Positions 16,170 through 24,027 of a stretch of 38,221 nucleotides of DNA are shown here, piece after piece. A program made the position numbers and the translations under genes. Position 1 is the first letter of the stretch. Every line of letters starts with the position of its first letter. The notes beneath the pieces were generated by a model. That model saw only the letters and a list, made by a program, of their open reading frames with translations, had not been told where the DNA came from and ran no database searches. The stretch spans positions 1-38,221 of the forward strand of contig JAAYSJ010000049.1 of the NCBI GenBank assembly GCA_012518395.1. The letters are read 5' to 3'. The DNA is from Clostridiales bacterium. Its GTDB lineage: Bacteria > Bacillota > Clostridia > Caldicoprobacterales > UBA3941.

Positions 16170-17063
16170 TCAATCCCCGAAAATATATTTTGCATAAGGT
16201 GAATCGGCGGGAAACATTATAACGGTTTCGTCATTAATCATTGTCCTATAGGATTCCAAGGTGGTGTACAAGTTAAAGAAGTCCGTATCCTTTCCATAGG
16301 ATTCATTATAGAGTTTAGCGGCTTCCTCCTTGTCCGCATCGCCTCTGGATTTTACCGTATGGTTTATGATCTCCCCATATCCCAGCTTCCCCAGTTCGAT
16401 TCTTATATTGGAATATATAATATCCCCAAGCCCGGCCTCGGTTACAGCTTTAAAGACCTCGCTAACCTCTAGAGTAGGAAGATCCACATCCTGAAGATTG
16501 ACATTGACTATAGATACTCCAAGGCCATACCGGTCTGCCAGTTTGACGAGATTGTCCCTGATATCATTGGTTATCTGGATCCGTCCATCGGTCAATACAT
16601 CGTCCACCAAGGAACTTCCAATTACACCCCTCAAAGAGGATGAGGTAGCGACCCGAAGCACCTCCTCTGGGTATTAGGTATTATACAAAAATGCTACTGG
16701 ATCTACGATCCTCCATTGTACTTCCATATCCGCCAGGATAATATTTTCGTCCCCGGTTATCATTTTGGATTCTGCCTCATCATAACTTTCTTGACCATTT
16801 AGATCCTCATATCCCAAGGTAAGTGAAAAAGTCTCCTTAGACAGCTTTCTTACGGATTGGATAGGGTATGGATATTTAAACTTCAACCCGGAAGTGATAA
16901 TTTCGGCGCTGGGTTTGCCAAAAGTCAAAAGAACAGCGTATTCGGTCTGATCTACCGTATAAAATGATGATAATAGTATTGCCACTATGATTATAATAAT
17001 TATAGGGATTATAGTGGCTCTTTTGGGAACACGTTTTATGGGTATTACATTTCCCATACTCAT
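16170..17063 (-). pseudogene. HflK/HflC-like SPFH protein, hybrid with an in-frame stop
   Basis: The start is the ATG at 17063 (GGAAGGGTG upstream). A single membrane anchor (about residues 16-34) is followed by an SPFH domain (VDQTEYAVLLTFGKP ... VQWRIVDPVAFLYNT), typical of HflK, a modulator of the FtsH protease. A TAA at 16674-16676 interrupts it; the same frame resumes with YPEEVLRVATSSSLRGVIGSS, so only one codon is altered. After EVFKAVTEA the HflK coiled coil is missing and the sequence ends like HflC instead (DADKEEAAKLYNESYGKD, ending MFPADSPYAKYIFGD). I infer that an hflK-hflC pair was fused by a deletion and also acquired a nonsense mutation. No separate hflC is present here. Confidence 0.75.
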
Positions 17064-17276
17064 TTTATTCACCCTTCCTTTCATGATAATTATAGATATG
17101 TTAGAAACTGTATTACATAAATAGTAATTTTATAAATGTTGCAAAAAAGACTTGCCATTTCAAAACCAAATGAATCTTCTGATATGGATAATTACATTCT
17201 AGCATCAACTTTCGCTATTATCAATAAAATAATGCATCTTGAATCCATCTTGATGCTGGTATTTAACAACCAACAA

Positions 17277-17285
17277 TGCTATAAT
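17277..17285 (+). promoter_or_regulatory. Extended -10 promoter of asnA
   Basis: TGCTATAAT is a consensus extended -10 element; a proper -35 box is not apparent, as is usual for this class. The transcript would start near 17292, which supports translation from 17319 rather than from earlier in-frame starts. Confidence 0.55.
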
Positions 17286-17318
17286 CTGAAATATACTTTT
17301 CAGGGGGTTTATGACTTT

Positions 17319-18335
17319 ATGCAGACTATGAGCAAAACATTTTTTCCGCCTAAATATAATTCGGTTTTAGATATTCGCCAAACAGTGGCGGCTATTAAGT
17401 TTCTAAAAGATTATTTTGAGAGGCAGCTGGCAAAAGAACTTAATCTCACAAGGGTATCCGCCCCTTTATTCGTAAGACCAGAGACAGGGCTTAATGACAA
17501 CCTTAGCGGTGTAGAAAGGCCTGTATCCTTTGATGTAAAGGATATTGGCGGAACAGCTGAAATCGTCCAATCCCTGGCTAAATGGAAAAGGTTTGCTCTT
17601 AAGAGATATGGGTTTTGTGTAGGCGAGGGGTTGTATACCGATATGAACGCTATACGTAAAGATGAAGAATTGGGCAACCTCCATTCAATCTACGTTGACC
17701 AATGGGATTGGGAGGTAATCATTTCCGGAGCCCAGAGAAACATAGAAACCCTACAAGCAGTTGTCAAAAAGATATACAGGGCTTTTAAGAAATCTGAGGA
17801 ATATATCTGCGAACTATACCCGGAACTTGAAGCTTTTTTACCCGAGGAAATTTGCTTTATCACCAGCCAAGAATTAGAAGATCTCTATCCCGATCTATCC
17901 CCTAAAGATAGAGAAAATGCTATTACCAAGGCCAAGGGTGCAGTCTTTTTAATGCAAATAGGCCATAATCTTAAATCAGGGAAACCCCATGATCAAAGGG
18001 CACCGGATTATGACGATTGGAATTTAAACGGGGATATATTATTCTGGTACCCTGTTCTAAACCAAGCTATGGAGTTATCCTCTATGGGGATTCGTGTTGA
18101 TGAAAAAAGCCTTAGAGAACAGATTCTTTTGACGGGAGCCCAAGACAGGCTGACCATGGATTATCATAAGGATCTTCTGGCAGGGAAGCTCCCATATACC
18201 ATAGGCGGGGGCATAGGCCAATCCCGGATGTGCATGTTCTTTCTGGGTAAGGCCCACATAGGGGAGGTGCAAGCCTCTATCTGGCCTGACGAAATCATAC
18301 AAGAATGCGAGAAATCAAATATTTTTCTGTTATAA
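17319..18335 (+). CDS. asnA: Aspartate--ammonia ligase (asparagine synthetase A)
   Basis: AsnA makes asparagine from aspartate, ammonia and ATP and is a relative of class II tRNA synthetases. The 338-residue product has the family's usual length (about 330) and motifs: [21 protein letters not shown], then [44 protein letters not shown], and the C-terminal [25 protein letters not shown] motif 3. The start is placed at the ATG at 17319, with GGGGG 11 bases upstream; a second ATG lies at 17328. The same frame stays open for 61 codons further upstream, but that stretch precedes the likely transcription start and has no homology. An asnS gene is nearby. Confidence 0.93.
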   Translation: MQTMSKTFFPPKYNSVLDIRQTVAAIKFLKDYFERQLAKELNLTRVSAPLFVRPETGLNDNLSGVERPVSFDVKDIGGTAEIVQSLAKWKRFALKRYGFCVGEGLYTDMNAIRKDEELGNLHSIYVDQWDWEVIISGAQRNIETLQAVVKKIYRAFKKSEEYICELYPELEAFLPEEICFITSQELEDLYPDLSPKDRENAITKAKGAVFLMQIGHNLKSGKPHDQRAPDYDDWNLNGDILFWYPVLNQAMELSSMGIRVDEKSLREQILLTGAQDRLTMDYHKDLLAGKLPYTIGGGIGQSRMCMFFLGKAHIGEVQASIWPDEIIQECEKSNIFLL

Positions 18336-18372
18336 TTAAAATGACTATTATCCATTATATTAGCAATTATCT

Positions 18373-18402
18373 TTAGGGGACAGTTTCTAAACCGTCCCCT
18401 AA
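18373..18402. repeat. Perfect hairpin after asnA, possibly a dispersed repeat
   Basis: TTAGGGGAC (18373-18381) pairs with GTCCCCTAA (18394-18402), and an inner GTTT/AAAC pair extends it. No T run follows on either strand, so it is a poor terminator. It resembles short hairpins built on GGGGACAG...GTCCCC that recur between genes in Clostridia; a related GGACAG hairpin is at 6981-7006. Confidence 0.6.
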
Positions 18403-18489
18403 CTTATATCTACTATTGATATAATAATTTACATAACTCCCTAATCATAAGGGATAGTTCTTGTAGAGCATACCGGTATTCTCTCAATA

Positions 18490-19485
18490 TTAAAGCAAAG
18501 TCTTCCTCAGTTCTGCAGCAGACTTCATGGATAGAAGACCCGGTGGCACATCAAATACTGTCCTTGCTCCTGTTTGTCCATCTTTATTCAATCTGTATGC
18601 TGCCCTGGCATAGGCTGTCAAAACACTGCCGGTAAACTCAGGATTACTTTTTAGATCCAATGAAAATTCAACGGTCTGGTTATGTCTATCTGTATCCTGG
18701 CCAGTAACACCACTTCGTATCACCCTACCCCCATGGGGCATCCCGGAATGGTTGAACCTTAAATCCTCCTGGCTGATAAAGGTAACCTCTGTATCATAAT
18801 CCGCAAAATAATTGGGCATGGTTTTAATTTTTCTTTCTATCTCTTCCTTGTCTGCCCCTTCTTCAATAACTACATAGCAATGTCTAAGATGTCTTTCACC
18901 TGGGGATAAGTCCGGATTTTCACCCCCTCTGACCCTGTTCAATGCTTTCTCTATAGGAATGGTATACTGAACAGCATCTTTAACCCCTGGCACTCTCCTC
19001 ACCGCATCGGAATGTCCCTGGCTTACGCCCTTTCCCCAAAAGGTATAGGTGCTCCCCCCGGGCAGAATGGCCTCCATCATAAGGCGATTTACAGAAAAAA
19101 GTCCCGGATCCCAACCCACAGATATGAGGCTGATCTTTGATCCCCTTTTGGAGGATCCATCCATCTCCGTAAAATATTCCGGAATCTTTGCATGAGTGTC
19201 AAAGCTATCCACCGTATTGAATATCCTGGCTAAGAGAGGCCCTTGTACAGGTAAATCCGTGGCTGAACCCCCGCATAATATCATCACATCTATTTTATCT
19301 CTATACTTTTCCACTTCGGATATATGTACTGATTCCACTCCAGGTGTCGGCAGTGCAATGCTCTCAGGGTCGCGCCTGGAAAATACCGCTACCAACTCCA
19401 TATCCGGATTATAGCCGATTGCTGCTTCAACCCCTTTTCCCAAGTTGCCATAGCCTGCTATGCCTATCTTTATCCTTTGTTCCAT
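18490..19485 (-). CDS. ddh: meso-Diaminopimelate D-dehydrogenase
   Basis: Ddh converts tetrahydrodipicolinate, ammonia and NADPH to meso-diaminopimelate in one step, supplying lysine and peptidoglycan. The 331-residue protein begins KIGIAGYGNLGKGVEAAI, an NADP-binding Rossmann motif, and continues with VAVFSRRDP, DVMILCGGSATDLP, VDSFDTHAKIPEY and the strongly conserved ISVGWDPGLFSVNRLM and WGKGVSQGHSDAVRRVPGV. Length and motifs fit the enzyme well. GGGAGGG precedes the ATG at 19485. It is convergent with asnA, and no other lysine-pathway gene is in the window. Its own transcript start is not obvious in the 100 bases between it and nrdD, so it could also be the last gene of the nrdG-nrdD transcript. 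Confidence 0.95.
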   Translation of the reverse strand: MEQRIKIGIAGYGNLGKGVEAAIGYNPDMELVAVFSRRDPESIALPTPGVESVHISEVEKYRDKIDVMILCGGSATDLPVQGPLLARIFNTVDSFDTHAKIPEYFTEMDGSSKRGSKISLISVGWDPGLFSVNRLMMEAILPGGSTYTFWGKGVSQGHSDAVRRVPGVKDAVQYTIPIEKALNRVRGGENPDLSPGERHLRHCYVVIEEGADKEEIERKIKTMPNYFADYDTEVTFISQEDLRFNHSGMPHGGRVIRSGVTGQDTDRHNQTVEFSLDLKSNPEFTGSVLTAYARAAYRLNKDGQTGARTVFDVPPGLLSMKSAAELRKTLL

Positions 19486-19588
19486 ACTTTTCCCTCCCAG
19501 CCTATGATGAATGCCTTCCCTAAGGGTTTACAGGCTAAATTTTCTTTATTTTATCATAACATAAATCAGTTTCCTATGGGATTTTATC

Positions 19589-21661
19589 TTAGCCCACGGC
19601 ATACTCTTTTCTATCTTTGTACTCCTGCGCTTTCCCTTCGTTCCAGTTCTTTATAGGTCGATAATATCCCGTAATCCTGCTGTATACTTCCACTTCAGAG
19701 CCGCAATGAGGACATTTATCATAATCCCCTTCTAGATAACCATGTCCCTCACATACCGAATAAGTAGGACTTATGGTATAGTAGGGCAGTTCATAATTTT
19801 CCGCTATCTTTTTGACCAGCCCGGCCGTGGAGCGCCAATCCGGCATCCTCTCACCTAAAAATGTATGAAATACCGTGCCACTGGTATACAAGGTTTGAAG
19901 CTGATCTTGATTATCCAGAGCTTCAAATATATCCTCCGTATGGCCCACAGGCAAATGTGAACTGTTGGTGTAGTAAGGAGCACCCCCAGTTTTTCCTGCA
20001 ACGATTATATCTGGATAATACTTTATATCGTATTTTGCCAGGCGATAGGCAGTAGATTCAGCAGGTGTAGCCTCCAAATTATACAAATCCCCATATCGTT
20101 CTTGGTAATCGGACAACCTTTCCCTTATATATTTAAGGACTTCCCTGGCAAACTTTAGGGATTCTTCGTTATCCAGATTAGCCCTAAGCCAATTTGCGTT
20201 TAAGCAGGCTTCGTTCATCCCAAGGATTCCTATAGTCGAAAAATGGTTGTTTAATGTCCCTAAATACCTTTTGGTATAAGGATATAAACCTGCTTCTAAA
20301 AACTGGGTAACTACCTCTCTTTTAGTCTTTAAGGATCTTGCTGATATATCCATAATTTTATCAAGGCGAAGGAAGAATTCTTCCCTTGTTTTAGACAGAT
20401 AGGCTATCCTGGGAAGGTTCAAGGTTACCACGCCTATGGAACCGGTGTTTTCCCCGCTGCCAAAAAATCCGCCGCTCTTTTTTCTCAATTCTCGTAAATC
20501 AAGCCGCAGCCTGCAACACATGCTTCTGACATCTGAAGGCTCCATATCGCTGTTTATATAGTTTGAAAAATAAGGAGTACCATACTTCGCCGTCATCTCG
20601 AACAGCAATTGATTATTTTCGCTTTCAGACCAATCAAAATCCTTGGTTATTGAATATGTAGGAATGGGATATTGAAAGCCTCGCCCCTTGGCATCCCCTT
20701 CTATCATTATTTCCAAAAATGCTTTGTTGATCATATCCATTTCTTTTTGACAATCACCATATGTAAAATCCATGAATTCACCGCCAACAACAGCAGGCTC
20801 TTTCCCCAGATCAGAAGGTACTGTCCAGTCCAGGGTAATATTTGAAAATGGCGCTTGGGTTCCCCATCTGCTAGGGGTATTAACCCCATAGATAAAGGAT
20901 TCTATAGATTTTTTGGTCTGTTCATAGGATAGCCCGTCTGTCTTAACAAAAGGTGCCAGATAAGTATCAAAGGAACTGAAGGCCTGAGCCCCGGCCCACT
21001 CGTTTTGCATTATCCCCAGAAAATTTACCATCTGATTGCAAAGGGTTGCCAAATGCTTTGCAGGTGAGGAAGAAATCTTTCCCGGGATTCCTCCCAAGCC
21101 TTCTTGTATAAGCTGGCGCAGGGACCAGCCTGCGCAATATCCCGTGAGCATGGAGAGATCATGGATATGAATGTCTCCCCTTCTGTGTGCATTGGCTACT
21201 TCCTCATCATAAATTTCAGATAGCCAATAGTTGGCCGTTATAGCACCGCTGTTGGAAAGAATCAGCCCTCCCACCGAATATGTAACTGTTGAATTCTCTT
21301 TGACCCTCCAGTCCTCAATATTAACATAATCATTAACAACTCTACTATAATCCAGTAGTGTACCAACGGCCTCCCGTGCTTTCTCCCGTTGTTTTCTATA
21401 TAGAATATATGCCTTTGCTACTTTGGTGTATCCCGCCTGGATTAGAACCACTTCCACAGCGTCTTGAATCTCTTCCACAGATATTCTGTTTTTCGAAATA
21501 TCCGGCTGAAACTGAGCTACCACCCGCAAAGTTAAAAGTTCCATTACCGACTCATCCATTTTCATATTTTCTGCGGTAAAGGCCTTTTCCATAGCAATGC
21601 GAATTTTTTCAATTTTAAAGTCTACCCTTTGGCCATCCCTTTTCTCTACTATATAATTCAT
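19589..21661 (-). CDS. nrdD: Anaerobic (class III) ribonucleoside-triphosphate reductase
   Basis: NrdD reduces ribonucleoside triphosphates to deoxyribonucleotides without oxygen, using a glycyl radical. The 690-residue protein has an N-terminal ATP-cone (about residues 3-95: VEKRDGQRVDFKIEKIRIAM), the ten-stranded barrel with HRRGDIHIHDLSML and VNTPSRWGTQAPFSN, and a C-terminal zinc site C637-x2-H640 ... C650-x2-C653. The glycyl-radical loop is RITGYYRPIKNWNEGK with Gly665 the likely radical site. AAAGGGGGAAA precedes the ATG. It follows nrdG by 33 bases and shares the palindrome-bearing promoter and cobalamin riboswitch upstream of nrdG. Confidence 0.96.
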   Translation of the reverse strand: MNYIVEKRDGQRVDFKIEKIRIAMEKAFTAENMKMDESVMELLTLRVVAQFQPDISKNRISVEEIQDAVEVVLIQAGYTKVAKAYILYRKQREKAREAVGTLLDYSRVVNDYVNIEDWRVKENSTVTYSVGGLILSNSGAITANYWLSEIYDEEVANAHRRGDIHIHDLSMLTGYCAGWSLRQLIQEGLGGIPGKISSSPAKHLATLCNQMVNFLGIMQNEWAGAQAFSSFDTYLAPFVKTDGLSYEQTKKSIESFIYGVNTPSRWGTQAPFSNITLDWTVPSDLGKEPAVVGGEFMDFTYGDCQKEMDMINKAFLEIMIEGDAKGRGFQYPIPTYSITKDFDWSESENNQLLFEMTAKYGTPYFSNYINSDMEPSDVRSMCCRLRLDLRELRKKSGGFFGSGENTGSIGVVTLNLPRIAYLSKTREEFFLRLDKIMDISARSLKTKREVVTQFLEAGLYPYTKRYLGTLNNHFSTIGILGMNEACLNANWLRANLDNEESLKFAREVLKYIRERLSDYQERYGDLYNLEATPAESTAYRLAKYDIKYYPDIIVAGKTGGAPYYTNSSHLPVGHTEDIFEALDNQDQLQTLYTSGTVFHTFLGERMPDWRSTAGLVKKIAENYELPYYTISPTYSVCEGHGYLEGDYDKCPHCGSEVEVYSRITGYYRPIKNWNEGKAQEYKDRKEYAVG

Positions 21662-21694
21662 TATATTTCCCCCTTTATTATCTCTCGAATATTA

Positions 21695-22441
21695 TTATCT
21701 CAACTGAACTGTTGGCATTATTTGGTGTAAATCTTTACAGATCTCTGTCATTTCCCCCCTGGAATATGCCAGAGGCACTATTCCCCCGGTCTTGTAATCG
21801 GATAAGACCATTTGACTTTTTTCAAACCTTTGCAGAAACCACTTGGGGGCGGATTTTTTAATCAGGGCATTCAAGTCCTTGCCCATGCCCATTAAATCAT
21901 CTCTTCTATGTATCCCTTTCACTACGGTGGTCCTTAATTCGTAGGGAACAGAATACTGGTCCAGAATCCTCAGACTTTTCTGCCACTGAATATATTGACT
22001 TTCCTTTGATTGGGTAGATTCTATCCCTGTAGCTTTGTGCCAACCCGAAAAATTACTCTTATAATCTAATGCCACATAATCTATTAACCCTTTGGTAACT
22101 AAGTCCTTTAATAAATTGGGCAATAGTCCGTTTGTATCGAGCTTAATTGAAAACCCCTCGTTTTTCAGCTGATATAGTACTTCTTGTAAATCCGCTTGTA
22201 ATAGGGGTTCTCCACCGCTAAAAACTACGCCGTCTAAAAGATTCTTCCTTTTTAGTACATATGAGAAAAAGTCTTCTGTAATCTTTTCTTGTTCAGTTTC
22301 CGTTACAAATCTTTCTTTCAATACCAAATCCGGATTATGGCAATAGGGACAACGCAATTGGCAGCCTTGGGTAAAACAGATAGCCGCAACCTTTCCAGGA
22401 TAATCTTTTAATGTAACCTTTTGATATCCGCCAATTTCAAT
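21695..22441 (-). CDS. nrdG: Anaerobic ribonucleotide reductase activating protein, probable ATT start
   Basis: NrdG is the radical-SAM enzyme that installs the glycyl radical on NrdD. The radical-SAM cluster CQLRCPYC must be included, and the family N-terminus (xIGGYQKVTLKDYPGKVAAI) is present upstream of it in the same frame. No ATG, GTG or TTG occurs between the upstream double stop (about 22454-22459) and the TTG at 22357, which would remove the first cluster cysteine. The only start that gives a family-like beginning is ATT at 22441-22439 (reading M-E-I-G-G-Y), preceded by GGTGGG about six bases away. This gives 248 residues with C27, C31 and C34. VVFSGGEPLLQ is the SAM-binding GGE motif. 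An undetected sequencing error is the alternative. Confidence 0.9.
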   Translation of the reverse strand: MEIGGYQKVTLKDYPGKVAAICFTQGCQLRCPYCHNPDLVLKERFVTETEQEKITEDFFSYVLKRKNLLDGVVFSGGEPLLQADLQEVLYQLKNEGFSIKLDTNGLLPNLLKDLVTKGLIDYVALDYKSNFSGWHKATGIESTQSKESQYIQWQKSLRILDQYSVPYELRTTVVKGIHRRDDLMGMGKDLNALIKKSAPKWFLQRFEKSQMVLSDYKTGGIVPLAYSRGEMTEICKDLHQIMPTVQLR

Positions 22442-22552
22442 TTGCTTCCCACCATCCTTTCATCAGCCTAATTTTAGTAACGCTACCAAGCTGTTTTTAC
22501 GATATAAACTATAATTTTTAGAAAAATAAATTTTAAAATAAAAAACACACCC

Positions 22553-22719
22553 AAAAAAGAGTGCGGTTTGTCCTGCAAGCAACACTTCTTTCCAGTTTCG
22601 GGAAAGTTAATAAGTGAATAAAGAAGGTAGGCATTCGGACTTAGAGAATAAACTCAATACCGTAGCGGCTCTGTGCAGGATTCTAACCTGCTTCCCCTAA
22701 TCTTCCTTCATATTTAATT
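22553..22719 (-). promoter_or_regulatory. Cobalamin (B12) riboswitch in front of nrdG-nrdD
   Basis: On the minus strand the aptamer core reads AGGGGAAGCAGGTTAGAATC, then CTGCACAGAGCCGCTACGGT (B12 box), then AAGTCCGAATGCCTACC, closed by GAAGG/CCTTC (about 22621-22712). Downstream is a hairpin CTTTCC/GGAAAG (about 22589-22608) and then GAAGTG...CACTC followed by six T (22553-22592), a likely terminator, although its stem is imperfect. B12 would shut off the B12-independent class III enzyme; this is well known where a B12-dependent class II reductase is also present. Confidence 0.88.
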
Positions 22720-22725
22720 AATTTT

Positions 22726-22754
22726 ACTCTACCACAACTTGTTGTGGTAGTCAA
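22726..22754 (-). promoter_or_regulatory. nrdG-nrdD promoter with a perfect palindromic operator
   Basis: On the minus strand TTGACT (22754-22749) and TAGAGT (22731-22726) are 17 bases apart. The palindrome CTACCACAAC / GTTGTGGTAG with a two-base centre (22729-22750) fills the spacer and touches both boxes, so a bound protein must block RNA polymerase. The core CCACAA...TTGTGG resembles, but does not fully match, the NrdR box; NrdR is the natural candidate. Confidence 0.85.
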
Positions 22755-22791
22755 TACATTAAGCCCCATATATTGTTTTTAAGTATAAGAC

Positions 22792-22826
22792 AAAAAAGTT
22801 CCCGCCAGATTCGGCGGGAACTTTTT
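22792..22826 (-). terminator. Terminator of the small charged protein gene
   Basis: AAAAAGTTCCCGCC and GGCGGGAACTTTTT form a 14-bp stem with a six-base loop, with T runs on both sides. On the minus strand it begins inside the TAA stop codon of the upstream gene. Confidence 0.92.
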
Positions 22827-23217
22827 ACTCCAAGAATTCCAACTGTTCTCTCCTATGGGATTGCTTTTCCATAGCCTTGTTCAGTGTGAATTCGTCCATA
22901 CGGTCAGCATTTTCCTCCAGATAGTTGTCGGTATATTCAATGTTTCGCTTGAGGTTTTCTACTTCATCTTCCTCTTCATGCTTTCCGTAGGCGATTATAT
23001 TCTTTAGGTTATCCATTCTGTCTTCCCGTTCCTTCTGTATATTAGAAGCATGTTCCAGGTTTTCAGGGTCGGAAAATTCAGGATGCTGCTCAAGGTGTCT
23101 TTCTGTCCGGACATAGCGGTTGTTGATATTCATCAGTTCATCTATTCGCCTTTCATTGGCCATTTCCAGCTCTTCCTTACTGTCTATTCCCTTTATTTCC
23201 CTATCTTCGCGGTTCAC
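22825..23217 (-). CDS. Small, highly charged helical protein of unknown function
   Basis: The 130-residue protein starts at a GTG at 23217 (GGGAGGAA upstream). It is almost entirely charged and polar, with heptad-like helices (ELEMANERRIDELMNINNR, NLKRNIEYTDNYLEENADRM) and no cysteine, signal peptide or membrane segment, so a coiled-coil or antiparallel helical bundle is likely. I do not recognise the family. It is followed immediately by a strong terminator. It lies 119 bases downstream of the HD protein on the same strand and may be co-transcribed with it. Confidence 0.7.
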   Translation of the reverse strand: MNREDREIKGIDSKEELEMANERRIDELMNINNRYVRTERHLEQHPEFSDPENLEHASNIQKEREDRMDNLKNIIAYGKHEEEDEVENLKRNIEYTDNYLEENADRMDEFTLNKAMEKQSHRREQLEFLE

Positions 23218-23336
23218 AGAATTCCTCCCTTTATCATATAATCGCTATTATTTTTCCCACTACGGGGAATATTATTTGATGGAAGTTTCTGGTGACACGA
23301 ATAGGACAACTATTCGTCTATAGCGGTATTAAACAA

Positions 23337-23924
23337 TCACTCATCCGCTGCCTGCCCAGCCAGACCGATTTCTTCTGCAACCTTTCTCATGCCCATTATG
23401 GTTTCTTCGATAATCTTTCCAACATCCATTCCCAACATATCGGCGCCCTTTTTTATAAGGCTTCTGTCAACCCCGGCGGCAAAACTTTTTTGTTTCCATT
23501 TCTTCTTGACAGATTTTGCCCCCATATCCAATATGCTTTTGCTGGGTCTCATAAGGGCGGTAGCAGCCACCAATCCTGTTAGTTCATCAATTGTATACAG
23601 GACTTTTTCCATCCTTTCAATGGGCTCTATATCAGAACAGATTCCCCACCCATGGCTCATTATGGCGCGGATATAGTCTTTGGGCCAACCTCTTTCTTCC
23701 AGAATCTCACCGGTTTTAGTACAATGTTCGTCAGGATATTTCTCGTAATCCAGATCATGAATTAATCCTATGATTCCCCATTTTTCCTTATCTTCGCCTA
23801 AAAGTTCAGCAAAATGAACCATAACAGCTTCCACGGATAAAGCATGCCTTATATGGCTTTCCTCTTTATTGTATTCCTTGAGCAGATCCATTGCTGTTTC
23901 TCTGGTAGGTATTATATTTTCCAT
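23337..23924 (-). CDS. HD-domain phosphohydrolase-like protein
   Basis: This 195-residue protein carries an HD domain: HIRHALSVEAVMVHFAE (His27), GLIHDLDYEKYPDEH (His56-Asp57) and AIMSHGWG, the metal ligands of the superfamily. The C-terminal half continues KSILDMGAKSVKKKWKQKSFAAG and ends in a helical segment. Close relatives are annotated only as HDIG/HD hydrolases; the substrate, probably a nucleotide or phosphate ester, is unknown. AAAGGGAGGAA precedes the ATG. It is cytoplasmic. It is upstream of the small charged protein and downstream of the ABC permease, with about 100 bases to each, so its transcript boundaries are uncertain. Confidence 0.82.
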   Translation of the reverse strand: MENIIPTRETAMDLLKEYNKEESHIRHALSVEAVMVHFAELLGEDKEKWGIIGLIHDLDYEKYPDEHCTKTGEILEERGWPKDYIRAIMSHGWGICSDIEPIERMEKVLYTIDELTGLVAATALMRPSKSILDMGAKSVKKKWKQKSFAAGVDRSLIKKGADMLGMDVGKIIEETIMGMRKVAEEIGLAGQAADE

Positions 23925-24027
23925 ATGTATTCCTCCCTTTTATGATTCGAAATTTCTTCCCACGGGCTTCATACTGCCGGAATCCCCATGGGTGCATTTT
24001 AGCCATAGAACTTTATTTTGTCCTTTA

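Larger units (their letters stand above)
22442..22824. other. nrdG upstream leader region
   Basis: These 383 bases hold, on the minus strand, the nrd promoter and operator, the cobalamin riboswitch with its terminator, and the nrdG ribosome binding site, and at the far end the terminator of the preceding small gene. The AT-rich stretch 22500-22550 between the riboswitch and nrdG shows nothing else. Confidence 0.8.

Noticed and set aside
17136-17318. A 61-codon N-terminal extension of asnA
   Set aside because: It precedes the extended -10 promoter, has no ribosome binding site and no counterpart in AsnA proteins.
22357-22357. TTG at 22357 as the nrdG start
   Set aside because: It would remove the first cysteine of the CxxxCxxC cluster and the whole conserved N-terminus.
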